Below, one piece after another: positions 42,467-52,570 of a stretch of 64,000 nt of DNA. This stretch comes from Geomonas azotofigens. Lineage in GTDB: Bacteria > Desulfobacterota > Desulfuromonadia > Geobacterales > Geobacteraceae. The DNA is taken from the NCBI RefSeq assembly GCF_018919395.1, contig NZ_JAHLME010000006.1:62001-126000 (forward strand), read 5' to 3'. Made by a program: the position numbers and the translations under genes. The notes beneath the pieces were generated by a model. The model worked only from the letters and a program-made list of their open reading frames with translations, searched no databases and was not told where the DNA came from. Within the stretch, counting starts at the first letter, position 1, and every line of letters begins with the position of its first letter.

Positions 42467-45400
42467 TCAATGCTGCAGCCCCACGATCCTCCGTAACAGC
42501 ACCAGCAGATCGCCGACGTCGATGACCCCGTCGGGCCGGGACACGCCGTTCACCACCGGGGCCAGGTCCCCGTGGGCGAGCGCGGCGGCAGTGGCGGGAT
42601 CAGCCCCCAGCGAGATCCTCAGTAACCGCAGGGCGTCCTGGATGTCGACGCTGCCGTTGCCGTCCAGGTCGCCGCCGATGCGCTCGATGCGCACCAGGTT
42701 GCGCTGCGCCACGCTGCTCGCCCCGTCGGCGGAGGTGGCGCGTACCGTGACCCGGTTTTCCCCCAGGGCCAAGGGGAGCTGCTGCCGGAAGGACCCGGCG
42801 GCCACCTCGGGGTTGTAGAGCGCCCCGCCAGCCTCGACCTGCACCGTCCCGGCAGCGGCGCCCCCCACCGTGCCCTGGATGGTGAATCCTTCCGCCTCGG
42901 TGCGCAGGTCCTGCACCGGATCGGTGATCGCCAGCGCCGGCGCTGCCGGGTCGAAGGTGACGCTCCGCTTGCTGCGCGAACTGCGCCCCTGCCCTTCCGC
43001 GGTGAGCTCAATGGTGTTCACCCCCGGGGCGAGGAGGGCGCTCCCGGTGAAGCTTCCCCCGGTCACCGGAAGCAGCTGCAGCGCGGCCCCGTTCACCGCC
43101 ATGGTCACCGCGCTCCCCGGGGTCACCGTCCCGGTGACGGCGCAGCTCACGGCATCGGTGACGCTGTTGTCGGCGGGTGCGGTGACTGCCAGGACCGGCG
43201 CCAGCGCATCGAGGGTGATGGTGAAGCTGTGCGTGGTCACGTTGCCGGCGCCGTCGCGGGCGGTCACGGCGACGGCGTTCTCCCCTTCGGCCAGGGTAAC
43301 GGCGGAACTGAACAGCGCCGCGTCGGCACTGCGCTCGACGCCGGCCACGGTGAGGCTCGCGATCCCCGAGGCGTCGCTGGCCCGCCCCATGATGTTCAGC
43401 ACCGGGTTGGAGGTGCTGGAGCCGTGGTTCAACGTGGAGAGGTAGAGCTGCGGCGCGCTCCCCTCCTGGGCCACGGTGAGCGTGCGGGAAACCGGCAGGG
43501 CCGGGAGGTAGTTGCCGCTTCCCTCCTGCAGCGCGCTGATCACGGTGGTGCCGGCGCCGACCACGGTCACCGTGCTCCCGGCGACGGTGGCCACGGCAGG
43601 GTCGGAACTCACGTAGCTGAGGGGCAGGCCGCTGGAGGCGCTCCCCGTAAGGTCGAAAGGGGGATCCCCCACCACCTTCTGGGCCGGCGAGGAGAAACTT
43701 ACCTGCTGGCCGCTTCTGTGCACGACGAAGGGCTGCGACTTCTCGGGCGCCGTCTCCAGGTCGCCGGTTCCCGGCTGGCTGGCGGTGATCACGGCGCTCC
43801 CCGCCCCGACGACGGTGATCACGGTGCCGTCGATGCGGGCCACCTCCGGGTTGGAGCTTTTGAAGCTGAGAGGGAGCCCGCTGCAGGCGGAGGCGACGAT
43901 CTCGAAGGGGGGATCGCCGAAGGTCCGCTCGGGGATGGCGGGGAAGGTGATTTCCTGGCAGGACCGGTACACGGTCAACGTGCCGTTGACCGGCACCAGT
44001 TGGTAGTTGGCCGCCTGCAGCGTGCCGGTTCCGGCCAGGATGGCGTAGCTCCCCACCGGGCTGGACAGGACGGCAGGGGTGGCCAGCACCGGGGCCCCGG
44101 TCAGCACCGCGCCCCCCTCCCCGTTCACGAACCCCTGGTAGGCGACGGTCAGCTCGGGGTTCGGGGTGAGGTAGGCGCGGCTCTTGTCCTCGGCCACCAC
44201 GCGCAGGGGGGCCTTGACGACGGTGAGGGTCACCGGGACCGCCGGGGCCGGGTCCCAGAAACCGTCCCCCGCCTGCGAGGCGGTGATCACGGTGCTCCCC
44301 GCGCCGGTGATGCGGACCTCCCCGCCGACCACGACCGCGGCGGCAGGGTTGGAACTCGCGTAGCTCACGGTGAGCCCGCTGCTGGCGCTCGCCCCCGCGG
44401 CGAAGGGGGGAGCCCCGTAGACCTTCGGGGGAGGCTCGGCGAAGGTGATGCCCTGGGGGCGCCCGGTGACGGTAAAAGTGCCGTCGGCGAAGCTGTAGCG
44501 GTAGTTGGCGCTGGTGATGCTCCCCAGGGCGGCATGGATGGGATAGCTCCCCCGGGGAGTGCCGGCAGCGACGCTGGTGGTAAGAAGCGGGGCGCCGCCG
44601 AGGCTTGCCGTGCTGTCCCAGGGGGCAAGCCCGGTGCAGGTGGCGGTGAGCTGGGGATTTGCGTTGCCGGCGGTCTTCACCTGGTTGTCGGCGCTGATCA
44701 GCAGGGGTGCCTGGTTGATGGTGAGGCTCGCGCCGCTGAACACGAGGTCGTAGGCGCTGCCAAGGGCGAGGGTCCCCACGGTGATGGCGTAGCTCCCGAC
44801 ATCCTCGCCCGCCACGCGGGACAGCGCCCCGGTGAACCGGTCGCTGCCGTTTAGGGGCGGATCGAAGCTGTAGCCCAGGGGGGGATCGGCCTGCCCGTAG
44901 GTTTTGCTTTGTCCGCGGGCAGTCACGGTGATGGTCGTCTTCTGCGGTTTCAGGTAATAAAGGCGCAGCGACTCCACGAGGGAGCCGATGGTGCCGTGGT
45001 CTCCCGCCACGTATCCCCTGGCGCGCACGTAGCCGTTGACCCGGGTGCCGTACCGGGCCAGGTTGACGCCGTCCAGGCGCCACCCCCCCGCCACCCGGGT
45101 GCCCCTGCCCAGCGGGACCCAAACCGGGGTGGCCGCGTCCGGGTCGGGCGAATACTCGAAGCTCACCCGCCACAGCTCCGGGGAGGTTCCCGAGCGCAGC
45201 CAGGTGACGGTGTCCCCCGTGTCGGAGACGGAGAGTTCCTCGAAGCTCCAGCCGTTGGCATAACGGCTCAGCTTGCTCCTGCCGTTTTGGTCCGTGAAAT
45301 CGCCTCCCATCAGGAATTTGCCGTCCGGCCCAAGATTGATGGTCTCAACCTGGCTGATGGGGGTCCCGCTGGCGAAGGAGAAGGCGCCCAGGTCGAAGCC

Positions 45401-47608
45401 GGTGTCCAGGCGTCCTTCCGGGGTGATGCGGGCCACGTAGTCGCGGTAGATGACGGTGCCGTACCCGTCGGTCAGCTGGTCGAACACGCCGAAGATGATG
45501 ATGCTGCCGTCACTTTGCAGGGCGAAGCCGATAACGTCGTCGCTAAAGCTCGTGTCGTAGGTGTAGAGGGCTTCTATGACGAAGCTCTCGTCGACGCTGC
45601 CGTCACTGTTCAGGCGCACCACGTTCCTCGTTACCGGGACCAGGTTCCCGGTGTCCGGGTCGGTGTAGCTGCCGGGGTACATGGGATAGCCGGAGATGAG
45701 GACGCGGCCATCGGGCAGCAGCGCCAGGTGATCGATCCTCCCCCCCATCTGCAACGGGGTGCCGCCGTGCCAGCCGGGGTCAAGGCTGCCGTCGGGTTTG
45801 AGCCGCAGCACGCGCCCGGTGCGGGTGGCGACCAGCAGCATGTTGTCCGGCTGCAGCGCCAGCGCGCTGACGACACCGTTCACGCCGGCAGCCGGGACGA
45901 AGCTCGGGTCATGTTCCCCGGTGGTTTTGAGGCGGAAGAGGTAGCGATAGGGGGACGCGATGACGTTGTTCCCCCCCACGTACATCATGCCGTCCTCCGC
46001 CACCATGACCGTGTTGAGGCTGCCCCACCTCTGCAGGTAGGCGTTCACCGCGGCGTTGAAAGCGGCCGGTCCCGGGATCCCCGCTTGGGTCACCTGCACC
46101 AACTGGTGCTGTTCGATGCCGTTGATGGTCAGGAAGTTCCCCCCGAACAAAAGCGCGTCCTGGGGCAGCGGCACGATGCTGGTCGTGCGCTGCCCCAGGG
46201 TGAGTCCGGCGTCGAAACCGGGATCGAGGGACCAGTCCGGCGTGAGCCTGGCGACGTGGAACCGCGACGCACCGAGCACGTTCTCGAAGAGGCCGGCGAC
46301 GGTGGTGTAGCCGTCCGGGCGCAGCAAGAGCCGGGTCACCAGCCCGGTGTCGTCGATGATCTGGGCCAGGGTGTCGTCGAGGGTACCGTAGGGGTAGAAA
46401 CGGGCCAGGGACGTGCGCGGGACGGAGCCGATGTTCGCGAAGTCTCCTCCGGCCAGGATGTTGCCGTCTCCCTGGCGCGCCACAACCCGTACCGCCGCAT
46501 CGGCCGCGGGGAAGACGGTGTCGGCGAGGGTCCCGTCTATCTTCAGGCGGGCGAGATTGGTGCGTTGCGCGGGGGCGGGGCCGATGGTAAAGGTACCGCC
46601 GGCCAGGATCCTACCGTCGGGCTCCACCAGGATCGAGGCGACCCGGGCGCCGGGCGCGCTGTCGAAGCCGGGGTTGAACGCGTCCGGGGTCCCGTCGGCG
46701 TTGAGCCTGGCGAGGTAGGTGCGGGAGAGGAGCCCCCCGGAGAAGTCGCCTCCCAGCAGTATCTTCCCGTCCGCCTGCACGGCCAGGGCGCGCACGGCGC
46801 CGTTGGGCGACGGCGGGGCGAAGCCGGGGTCGTAGGCGCCTTGGGCCGTGAAGCGGGCGACATGGGAGGACCCGGTGCTGGCGAACTCTCCCCCGACCAC
46901 GATGGCTCCGTTGTGCACCTGCACCGCGTGGACCGCCACGTTGCCGGCGTCATCGGTCAAGCCTCCGCTCCAGGTCCAGTTGAGCGCTCCGCTCGTGGCC
47001 GACAGCCCGGCCAGGTTCCTCGTGGGCACCCCGGACTTGATCTCCCGGAACGCTCCCGCCACGATGAGGTCCACGCCGCTCGGAAGGATGACCAGCGCGT
47101 TGACCGTCACCGGCGCGAGCGCGCTGGTGACCGGGTCCAGGCTGTCCAGTGCGCCGCTCGCCCCGGAGAGCCGTGCCAGTCCCTTGCGGCTCACCCCACC
47201 CACCGTGGTGAAGCTCCCCCCGATCCAGATCCCGTCCGGGTTGGCGGGGGTGGCCAGGTCCGGTTGCAGGGCTATGGCGCGCACGGGGCCATCCGGAAGC
47301 GGCGGATCAAAGGTGGCGTCCAGGGTGCCGTCGTGGTTGATCCTGGCTATGTTGGTGCGCGTCACCACGCCGTCGGTGAGGGTGAAATCCCCCCCCAGCA
47401 CGATCTTCGCGTCCGCGCGCTGCACCGCGATGGCATGCACCGAACCATTGATGGCCACCGTGCCGCCGCTATGGATGGCGAAGCCGTCCAGGGTCCACAC
47501 CGCGGCACCGGCCGGGGACGCCGCGGCCCAAAGCAGCACCAGGACCACCAGCAGATGTGCCGCCACCGTCAGTATGGCCCGCCCTGTCAGCACCGTTCTC
47601 CCTGTCAT
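42467..47608 (-). CDS. Very large secreted surface protein: delta-60 repeats, MBG and Ig-like domains, dockerin-like C-terminus
   Basis: A 1713-residue protein with a signal peptide (about 1-35). The first half (about 40-860) consists of delta-60 repeats, recognisable as repeated DGKILLGGDFS / LARLNADGTPD / DPGF patterns that form a beta-propeller-like array. Then come MBG-type modules (ITVTARGQSKTYGQADPPLGYS, LRVVAEDKSRAYLTPNPELTVAYQGF), repeats of the form ITFxxxPxKxYGxxPF ... SSGLPLSYxSSNPAVAxVxG, glucodextranase-B-like domains (NPVLNIMGRASDASGIASLTV, TVTPGSAVTMAVNGA) and a C-terminal pair of dockerin-like Ca loops (DLDGNGSVDIQDALRLLR, DGVIDVGDLLVLLRR). It starts 3 bp after pilY1 on the same strand, so it is probably an adhesin made with the pilus tip protein (inference). 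Confidence 0.88.
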   Translation of the reverse strand: MTGRTVLTGRAILTVAAHLLVVLVLLWAAASPAGAAVWTLDGFAIHSGGTVAINGSVHAIAVQRADAKIVLGGDFTLTDGVVTRTNIARINHDGTLDATFDPPLPDGPVRAIALQPDLATPANPDGIWIGGSFTTVGGVSRKGLARLSGASGALDSLDPVTSALAPVTVNALVILPSGVDLIVAGAFREIKSGVPTRNLAGLSATSGALNWTWSGGLTDDAGNVAVHAVQVHNGAIVVGGEFASTGSSHVARFTAQGAYDPGFAPPSPNGAVRALAVQADGKILLGGDFSGGLLSRTYLARLNADGTPDAFNPGFDSAPGARVASILVEPDGRILAGGTFTIGPAPAQRTNLARLKIDGTLADTVFPAADAAVRVVARQGDGNILAGGDFANIGSVPRTSLARFYPYGTLDDTLAQIIDDTGLVTRLLLRPDGYTTVAGLFENVLGASRFHVARLTPDWSLDPGFDAGLTLGQRTTSIVPLPQDALLFGGNFLTINGIEQHQLVQVTQAGIPGPAAFNAAVNAYLQRWGSLNTVMVAEDGMMYVGGNNVIASPYRYLFRLKTTGEHDPSFVPAAGVNGVVSALALQPDNMLLVATRTGRVLRLKPDGSLDPGWHGGTPLQMGGRIDHLALLPDGRVLISGYPMYPGSYTDPDTGNLVPVTRNVVRLNSDGSVDESFVIEALYTYDTSFSDDVIGFALQSDGSIIIFGVFDQLTDGYGTVIYRDYVARITPEGRLDTGFDLGAFSFASGTPISQVETINLGPDGKFLMGGDFTDQNGRSKLSRYANGWSFEELSVSDTGDTVTWLRSGTSPELWRVSFEYSPDPDAATPVWVPLGRGTRVAGGWRLDGVNLARYGTRVNGYVRARGYVAGDHGTIGSLVESLRLYYLKPQKTTITVTARGQSKTYGQADPPLGYSFDPPLNGSDRFTGALSRVAGEDVGSYAITVGTLALGSAYDLVFSGASLTINQAPLLISADNQVKTAGNANPQLTATCTGLAPWDSTASLGGAPLLTTSVAAGTPRGSYPIHAALGSITSANYRYSFADGTFTVTGRPQGITFAEPPPKVYGAPPFAAGASASSGLTVSYASSNPAAAVVVGGEVRITGAGSTVITASQAGDGFWDPAPAVPVTLTVVKAPLRVVAEDKSRAYLTPNPELTVAYQGFVNGEGGAVLTGAPVLATPAVLSSPVGSYAILAGTGTLQAANYQLVPVNGTLTVYRSCQEITFPAIPERTFGDPPFEIVASACSGLPLSFKSSNPEVARIDGTVITVVGAGSAVITASQPGTGDLETAPEKSQPFVVHRSGQQVSFSSPAQKVVGDPPFDLTGSASSGLPLSYVSSDPAVATVAGSTVTVVGAGTTVISALQEGSGNYLPALPVSRTLTVAQEGSAPQLYLSTLNHGSSTSNPVLNIMGRASDASGIASLTVAGVERSADAALFSSAVTLAEGENAVAVTARDGAGNVTTHSFTITLDALAPVLAVTAPADNSVTDAVSCAVTGTVTPGSAVTMAVNGAALQLLPVTGGSFTGSALLAPGVNTIELTAEGQGRSSRSKRSVTFDPAAPALAITDPVQDLRTEAEGFTIQGTVGGAAAGTVQVEAGGALYNPEVAAGSFRQQLPLALGENRVTVRATSADGASSVAQRNLVRIERIGGDLDGNGSVDIQDALRLLRISLGADPATAAALAHGDLAPVVNGVSRPDGVIDVGDLLVLLRRIVGLQH

Positions 47609-47611
47609 GCC

Positions 47612-50600
47612 CTAGCGCTCCTGGATGTGGATGATCTTCTTCAACGGTTTGAGACCGCTGTTGGTGACCAGCCGCGGCTTCACCGCCTTGCCGGTCAGGG
47701 CGGCGCTGCGCCGTTTGCCGCGATCGGGAAAACTCCCGGCGTCGACCGTGGCGAGGGTCCCGTTGGCAAGCGGGATCAGCACCTGGGCGGAAAGAGAGGC
47801 GACCGCCCCGCCGGTGCTGTAGTGCACCCCCCACAGGTACGAGAACCCCTCAAGACAGGGGTCCAGGGGAGGCTGGTAGGTGGTTAAGAAGACGGCTCCG
47901 CCGGTAAGCGCGCTCGGGCTGTCGATGAGGCGCTCACTCCCAAAGTTGCCGGCAGCGGCATCGAGGCGGATCCACCACCCCTTGTAGCCGGCGGTCTGGT
48001 CCTTGGCCGGTACGACCCGGGTGACATCGGTGACCTCGACCAGGTCGCCCGGCAGGACGGGGCTCTTGCTGCAGGTACCGTTCTCGATGGTGTCTCTCGG
48101 GGTGTAGCACGGCTCGCTCACGCCGTAGAGCGCGCGCCCGGCGGAGAGGTCGTCCTGGGTGTTGAAGTACCTCCCGGCGCCGAAGTAGAGCCAGAGCCGT
48201 TTATACTGCCGGTCCTGGAGCTTCGCCACGGCACCGGTGACCGGCCCGACGTCGTCGATCACCGGGCTCGTCTTCCAGGTGGAGGGATCGGGATCGTGGC
48301 CGGTCAAAAGCCTCAAAACCCCTCCGGTCCATCCTCCCCCGGCGGCAGCCCTGGTGTAGCCCAGGTACAGGGCATCGTCCTCGTAGTTGCCGGCATCCCC
48401 CCCGGCTACGTTCCACTTGTCCGCATCGATGCCGGCGCCGGACATGCTGCCGCCGAAGGCCTTCGGGATCCCCGTGTCGATGATCCAGTAGTTACGCCCC
48501 TGGACCAGCGGCGGGACCGCGTTCAGGTCGACCACGAACAGCTTCAGGTTCTGGTCCGAGGTCCCGGTGAACTGGCGGGTCTTGCGCTCCACGGCGCCGG
48601 TGGGGCCGGAGGCGAAGACCGCGAACCAGCGGCCGTTGCGGTTGGGATCGTGGATCACCACGTGGTTGGCGTCGGTGCTGCGTGCCTTGATCCGCACGAT
48701 GGCGGGGCCGGAGGTGGCAAACCCCAGCTCGGGGTGGGAAAACTCCCACAGCAAGGTGGGCGCGCTGCCGGAGCCGTCTTCGGCCTGGCCGGTGACGTCC
48801 AGGGCGAAGTAGGAGGACAGCCCCCCCACCCCCACGGCCGGGGCCTTGACGCAGGTCGGGGAGGGATCCTGGTCACTGCAGGCGTCCCCGGGCAACCTGC
48901 TGGCTCCCCCAAGCCCCATGCCGCCGATGAGGACGGTGCGCCAGCTGTTTCCAGAGGGGTCCTTGGTGCAGTTCCAGTAGTCGTCGCGGCTGCAGCGCTG
49001 CGGGTCGCCGATGGCCGCGTCGACAAGGGTGATGGCACCATCCACGTAGTACAGGTGCGGGTAGAGCGGCTCCTTCAGGTAGCGCAGGTAGGGAAGCGCG
49101 TTCTTGGGCACGAAGGCCCATTGCTCCTCGCCCAGCAGGTCCTCCTCCCCAGACGCGGTGGTGAGAGCGGCCTTCTGGCTGACCGGCCAGCTCTCGGCGC
49201 CGTCGGGGCGGACCTTCAGCCTGCCCAGCCTGAAGGCGTGCAGCATGCCGTCGTTGGCCCCCACGTAGACCGTCCCCCGTTTGCGGTACGCGTCCGAAGC
49301 GCTGAAGGTGCCGTACGAGGCGTCTGCGTAGCCGCGGGGGGGAGCAAGATGGTAGCTCCCGAGCGGAACCGCCGACTGCAGTACCGGGGTGGAAGAGATG
49401 ATGTCCCCGAGCTTCCAGACCAGCTTATCCGTTGCGCCGTACGCCGTGAGGGTGCGCGTCCGGGTGGCCGGGCCGTTGGCGCCGGCGCTGTCGTCGGTCC
49501 CCCGGGCGAAGGCCACGATCTGGTCCGCCTCCGCCTGGTCCTTGGCCTGCAGCAGCTGCTGGTTGGCGGCCGAGGTGGTATCGAGAAACGGGACCAGGAA
49601 AGCACCGCCGGTCTGGGTGTAGATGGTCCTCGTGGAGGGTGCCCTCTCCCAGAGCTTGCGCCCCGCGCGCCACAGGCTCTGCACCGCCTCGGGAACCACG
49701 GTCCTGGGGTAGCCGGAGGGCTGGGGCGCGTCGATGCTGCCGTCGCCGTCCGCGTCGACAAAGAGCCTGGCGCGGGCTTCGAGCAGCGCCGGGTCCAGGA
49801 TGAACTGCACGACCCGGTCCTGTTTCAAGTCGAGTTCCCTCCCCCCCCCGGTGTCCTCCCTGATACCGCTCGACGCCCCGACGCTTCCCCCGATGAAGGG
49901 ATCGATGTAGTACCAAAGGCTCTGCATCTCGCCGATCCACGCCGCAAAGGTGCGCCCTGCGTCGAAGCTTTTGTTGGGGTAGAACTGCGGCTGCAGAAAC
50001 AGCGCCCCGTTCCCCTCCCCGGTGGCCAGTATCGAACTGCTGGTCCCCGTGTACGAGCCACCCACCACCTGCTGGAACAGCCCCTTGAGCGCGCTCTGCA
50101 GCGTAGCGGGGTTGCGGACGTTCTCGATGGCTCCTCCCCCCTTGGCCGCGGTCAACTGCATCAGCTTTTCCGGTTTTCCTTCGTCCGGGCTGACGCAGCT
50201 GCCGTCCGGGTTGTACCCGGTCCCGGTTTTGGGATCGCCACACGGGGGGCCGGTGTAGACCACGTGGGTGGTGATGTACTCCCTGCGCCGGGATACGGGC
50301 TGATCGGGATCGAAGATGTTCTTGTGCCTGGCGATCCAGGCGAGGTCATCGAGGTTATAGCTGCCAAGGTATGACGGCGCTGCATCGGGCGCCGTGCCGT
50401 TGGTGGTGGTCTGGCTGGCAGGGATGCCGTCGCTGCCGGTCCACTTGGCCACCGCAGCGGCTACATAACCGTTCACGGCGGTGGCGCGGTCCGCGGTGGA
50501 CATGCCGTCGGTGAGGATCAGCACGTTGTTGCTTTGGCAACTGTACTTGGACGGAGGATTGGCGAGGTTGAAATCGTCCTGCTGCAGGCGCAGTTTGTCC

Positions 50601-52282
50601 TGGTTGGCGAAGTAGCCGATGACGTCGTAGAACGCCTCGGCCAGGGGGGTCCAGGAGGTGCCCCTGATGGCGTCGATGGCAGCGACCAGACTGGAGCCGG
50701 TACCGTGGTCGCCGACCTCGGAGTAGTTGATATAGGAGATGATCCTGCCGCCGTCATTGCGGGTGTCTTCGACACAGGGCCCAGCCGACCCGCAATCACC
50801 GTTCACGTAGCACTCCCTGCGGGGGGGCGCGTCGTTCTTGCAGTGCTTGACGCACGGGATGACGCCGCCGCACTCGGAGCCGGCACCGTTGTCGTTGAAG
50901 ACCATGGCCCCGAGGTTGATCTCCGTCGCAAACAGCTGTATCAGCCCGGTCGGTGCCGCCGCCGTTGCCACCCGGACCTGCAGCGTCCCGGCGACCTGCC
51001 CCAGGCTGGTGATCCCCGCGTCGAGAATGTAGGCAGGAAGGCTGGCATTGGTCCCTGCCTGGGTCACGCCCACAGATGGGTCCGCCAGCCAGGGCATCTG
51101 CACCTCGGAGCAGAAGTCCTTGGTCTGTTTCACGGTGCAGTCGGCATCCATATCGCCGGTCTGGTAGCACTGCCCCAGGTAGCCGGTGATGGAGGGGGTT
51201 TTCTCATGGGTAATGAGGTTGTGGAACAGCCCCCTGGCGCAGACGTCGTCACCGGTGTTCTTGACGATCTTGGTGGGATCGTCGCTGTACGAGGAGCTGT
51301 AGCGCCGCAAGCAGTCGGCGACCAGGGTGTCGGCGATATCGGCGTAGACGATGTCGGTGCCGGCCCGATAGGTGTAGCAGTAGGTCATGATCTCGGCGAA
51401 CACCTTGCCCGCGGTCGGCGTGCCGTCGCCAAGTTCGAGCTGCCCCATGCACTTGGCGGTGTAGAGCGCGATTTCGTCGCGGGTCCCCCCCTGCCATTTG
51501 TTCACCGCCGTCAGGCAATCGTCCCGGTTGTACGTGGCCGGGTAGACGTCGATCCGGGACGGCCCGCCGTGGTTGGCCTGCTGCACGTAGCCTGATTCGG
51601 ACGGGATCGGTCCGCGCACCCCGAAGGTCACCGGAAGAGGTTTGGTAAGGTCGTTGACGATCTTCCCGTTCTCGGTCTTCTCTGCATAGACCGTCTTCAC
51701 GTGGCGTTTCCCCTGGCAACCGCGCGATTCCCCCTGCAGTGTCCCGCTGACGGTATCGTACTTGCCACCCGTCAGCGCCAGTTTCTCCAGGTCCAGCTTG
51801 CTCATGGCGAGCCAGTTGAGAAATTTGCCCGTGGCAAGGAAGTTGTCGATCTTCCTGGAGCTGTCGAGGTTCACGCAGAAATGGGATGATCTGGCCTGGT
51901 TGCAGCTACTCGCCCCGATGCTGTCCGTGGCGGGCACAAACTTGCCGATGGCCGAGGTCTCCACGGAGTAACGATAGAGCGTACCTTGGTCGAAGTAGCC
52001 GGGATAGTTCCCTTCCGGCGACGGGTCGAAACGGTCGTCAAAACAGAAGATGTTGGGATCGGTATAGGCGAGATCGTACATGCTGGCGGAGTTATCCAGC
52101 AACAGGAGAAGGTTGGGCTTGATCCCGAAGCCGGGCAGCGGGGGAACGCTGCAGTAGGCCTGCATGGCCGCGGCGGCATCCTCGGCCCGCGCCTGCCGCG
52201 GCGGCGGGAACAGCACCAGGACCAGCAAGCTTATCACCACAGGGAGGACCACCCGCCCCCCCAGGCCCCTTCCCTTTTTCAT
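47612..52282 (-). CDS. pilY1: PilY1-type pilus-associated adhesin
   Basis: A 1556-residue protein. Signal peptide (about 1-34), then a von Willebrand A-like region beginning NLLLLLDNSASM (metal-site DxSxS) and continuing to VLILTDGMST, with many cysteines (CFDDRFD, NGDCGSAGPC). The C-terminal half is the PilC/PilY1 beta-propeller domain (RGTVYVGANDGMLHAFRLG, EQWAFVPKNALPYLRYL, YFALDVTGQ, KLFVVDLNAV, YGVSEPC). A Ca-binding loop DADGDGSID precedes it. PilY1 caps type IV pili and acts in adhesion and retraction control. The start at 52282 has GAGGTGG upstream. The minor pilin genes that usually precede pilY1 are absent; the hydrogenase operon diverges instead. Confidence 0.93.
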   Translation of the reverse strand: MKKGRGLGGRVVLPVVISLLVLVLFPPPRQARAEDAAAAMQAYCSVPPLPGFGIKPNLLLLLDNSASMYDLAYTDPNIFCFDDRFDPSPEGNYPGYFDQGTLYRYSVETSAIGKFVPATDSIGASSCNQARSSHFCVNLDSSRKIDNFLATGKFLNWLAMSKLDLEKLALTGGKYDTVSGTLQGESRGCQGKRHVKTVYAEKTENGKIVNDLTKPLPVTFGVRGPIPSESGYVQQANHGGPSRIDVYPATYNRDDCLTAVNKWQGGTRDEIALYTAKCMGQLELGDGTPTAGKVFAEIMTYCYTYRAGTDIVYADIADTLVADCLRRYSSSYSDDPTKIVKNTGDDVCARGLFHNLITHEKTPSITGYLGQCYQTGDMDADCTVKQTKDFCSEVQMPWLADPSVGVTQAGTNASLPAYILDAGITSLGQVAGTLQVRVATAAAPTGLIQLFATEINLGAMVFNDNGAGSECGGVIPCVKHCKNDAPPRRECYVNGDCGSAGPCVEDTRNDGGRIISYINYSEVGDHGTGSSLVAAIDAIRGTSWTPLAEAFYDVIGYFANQDKLRLQQDDFNLANPPSKYSCQSNNVLILTDGMSTADRATAVNGYVAAAVAKWTGSDGIPASQTTTNGTAPDAAPSYLGSYNLDDLAWIARHKNIFDPDQPVSRRREYITTHVVYTGPPCGDPKTGTGYNPDGSCVSPDEGKPEKLMQLTAAKGGGAIENVRNPATLQSALKGLFQQVVGGSYTGTSSSILATGEGNGALFLQPQFYPNKSFDAGRTFAAWIGEMQSLWYYIDPFIGGSVGASSGIREDTGGGRELDLKQDRVVQFILDPALLEARARLFVDADGDGSIDAPQPSGYPRTVVPEAVQSLWRAGRKLWERAPSTRTIYTQTGGAFLVPFLDTTSAANQQLLQAKDQAEADQIVAFARGTDDSAGANGPATRTRTLTAYGATDKLVWKLGDIISSTPVLQSAVPLGSYHLAPPRGYADASYGTFSASDAYRKRGTVYVGANDGMLHAFRLGRLKVRPDGAESWPVSQKAALTTASGEEDLLGEEQWAFVPKNALPYLRYLKEPLYPHLYYVDGAITLVDAAIGDPQRCSRDDYWNCTKDPSGNSWRTVLIGGMGLGGASRLPGDACSDQDPSPTCVKAPAVGVGGLSSYFALDVTGQAEDGSGSAPTLLWEFSHPELGFATSGPAIVRIKARSTDANHVVIHDPNRNGRWFAVFASGPTGAVERKTRQFTGTSDQNLKLFVVDLNAVPPLVQGRNYWIIDTGIPKAFGGSMSGAGIDADKWNVAGGDAGNYEDDALYLGYTRAAAGGGWTGGVLRLLTGHDPDPSTWKTSPVIDDVGPVTGAVAKLQDRQYKRLWLYFGAGRYFNTQDDLSAGRALYGVSEPCYTPRDTIENGTCSKSPVLPGDLVEVTDVTRVVPAKDQTAGYKGWWIRLDAAAGNFGSERLIDSPSALTGGAVFLTTYQPPLDPCLEGFSYLWGVHYSTGGAVASLSAQVLIPLANGTLATVDAGSFPDRGKRRSAALTGKAVKPRLVTNSGLKPLKKIIHIQER

Positions 52283-52438
52283 ATTCGCCACCTCTCCCAT
52301 TAACGGCTCCGGCCAACCCCTCTGGTGCCCGTAAATTATTAGAAAATTTCAATCAAAGAAGTATAGCGTCGACAGGATGAAAAAAAAGTCCCTTTTGCTT
52401 TTAATGGCTTCCGGACCGCGAGGGAGCTGAAGTTCTAA

Positions 52439-52466
52439 TTGACATCGTTTTCCTTGGCGTTAATCT
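52439..52466 (+). promoter_or_regulatory. Candidate promoter of the hydrogenase operon
   Basis: A perfect TTGACA (52439-52444), 16 bp, then TAATCT (52461-52466), a weak -10. The -10 region overlaps a perfect palindrome, so the promoter looks regulated. It points toward the hydrogenase small subunit gene. Confidence 0.45.
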
Positions 52467-52477
52467 CTTAAGAGATT
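52462..52477. promoter_or_regulatory. Perfect 16-bp palindrome, candidate operator
   Basis: AATCTCTTAAGAGATT is fully self-complementary and sits on the -10 and start region of the candidate hydrogenase promoter, 94 bp before the start codon. The binding protein is unknown. Confidence 0.5.
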
Positions 52478-52570
52478 TCATTGAACCAATGCGACGGCGC
52501 TTCCCATTGGCCTGACGCCTCTCACGTTCCCCTCCTATGGCGGGGTGGGAACCGGAGCAGGAGTACGGAA

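Noticed and set aside
44909-47887. Plus-strand open frame of 992 codons opposite the delta-60 protein
   Set aside because: Its length reflects the repeat structure and GC bias of the true gene; the product has no domain pattern.
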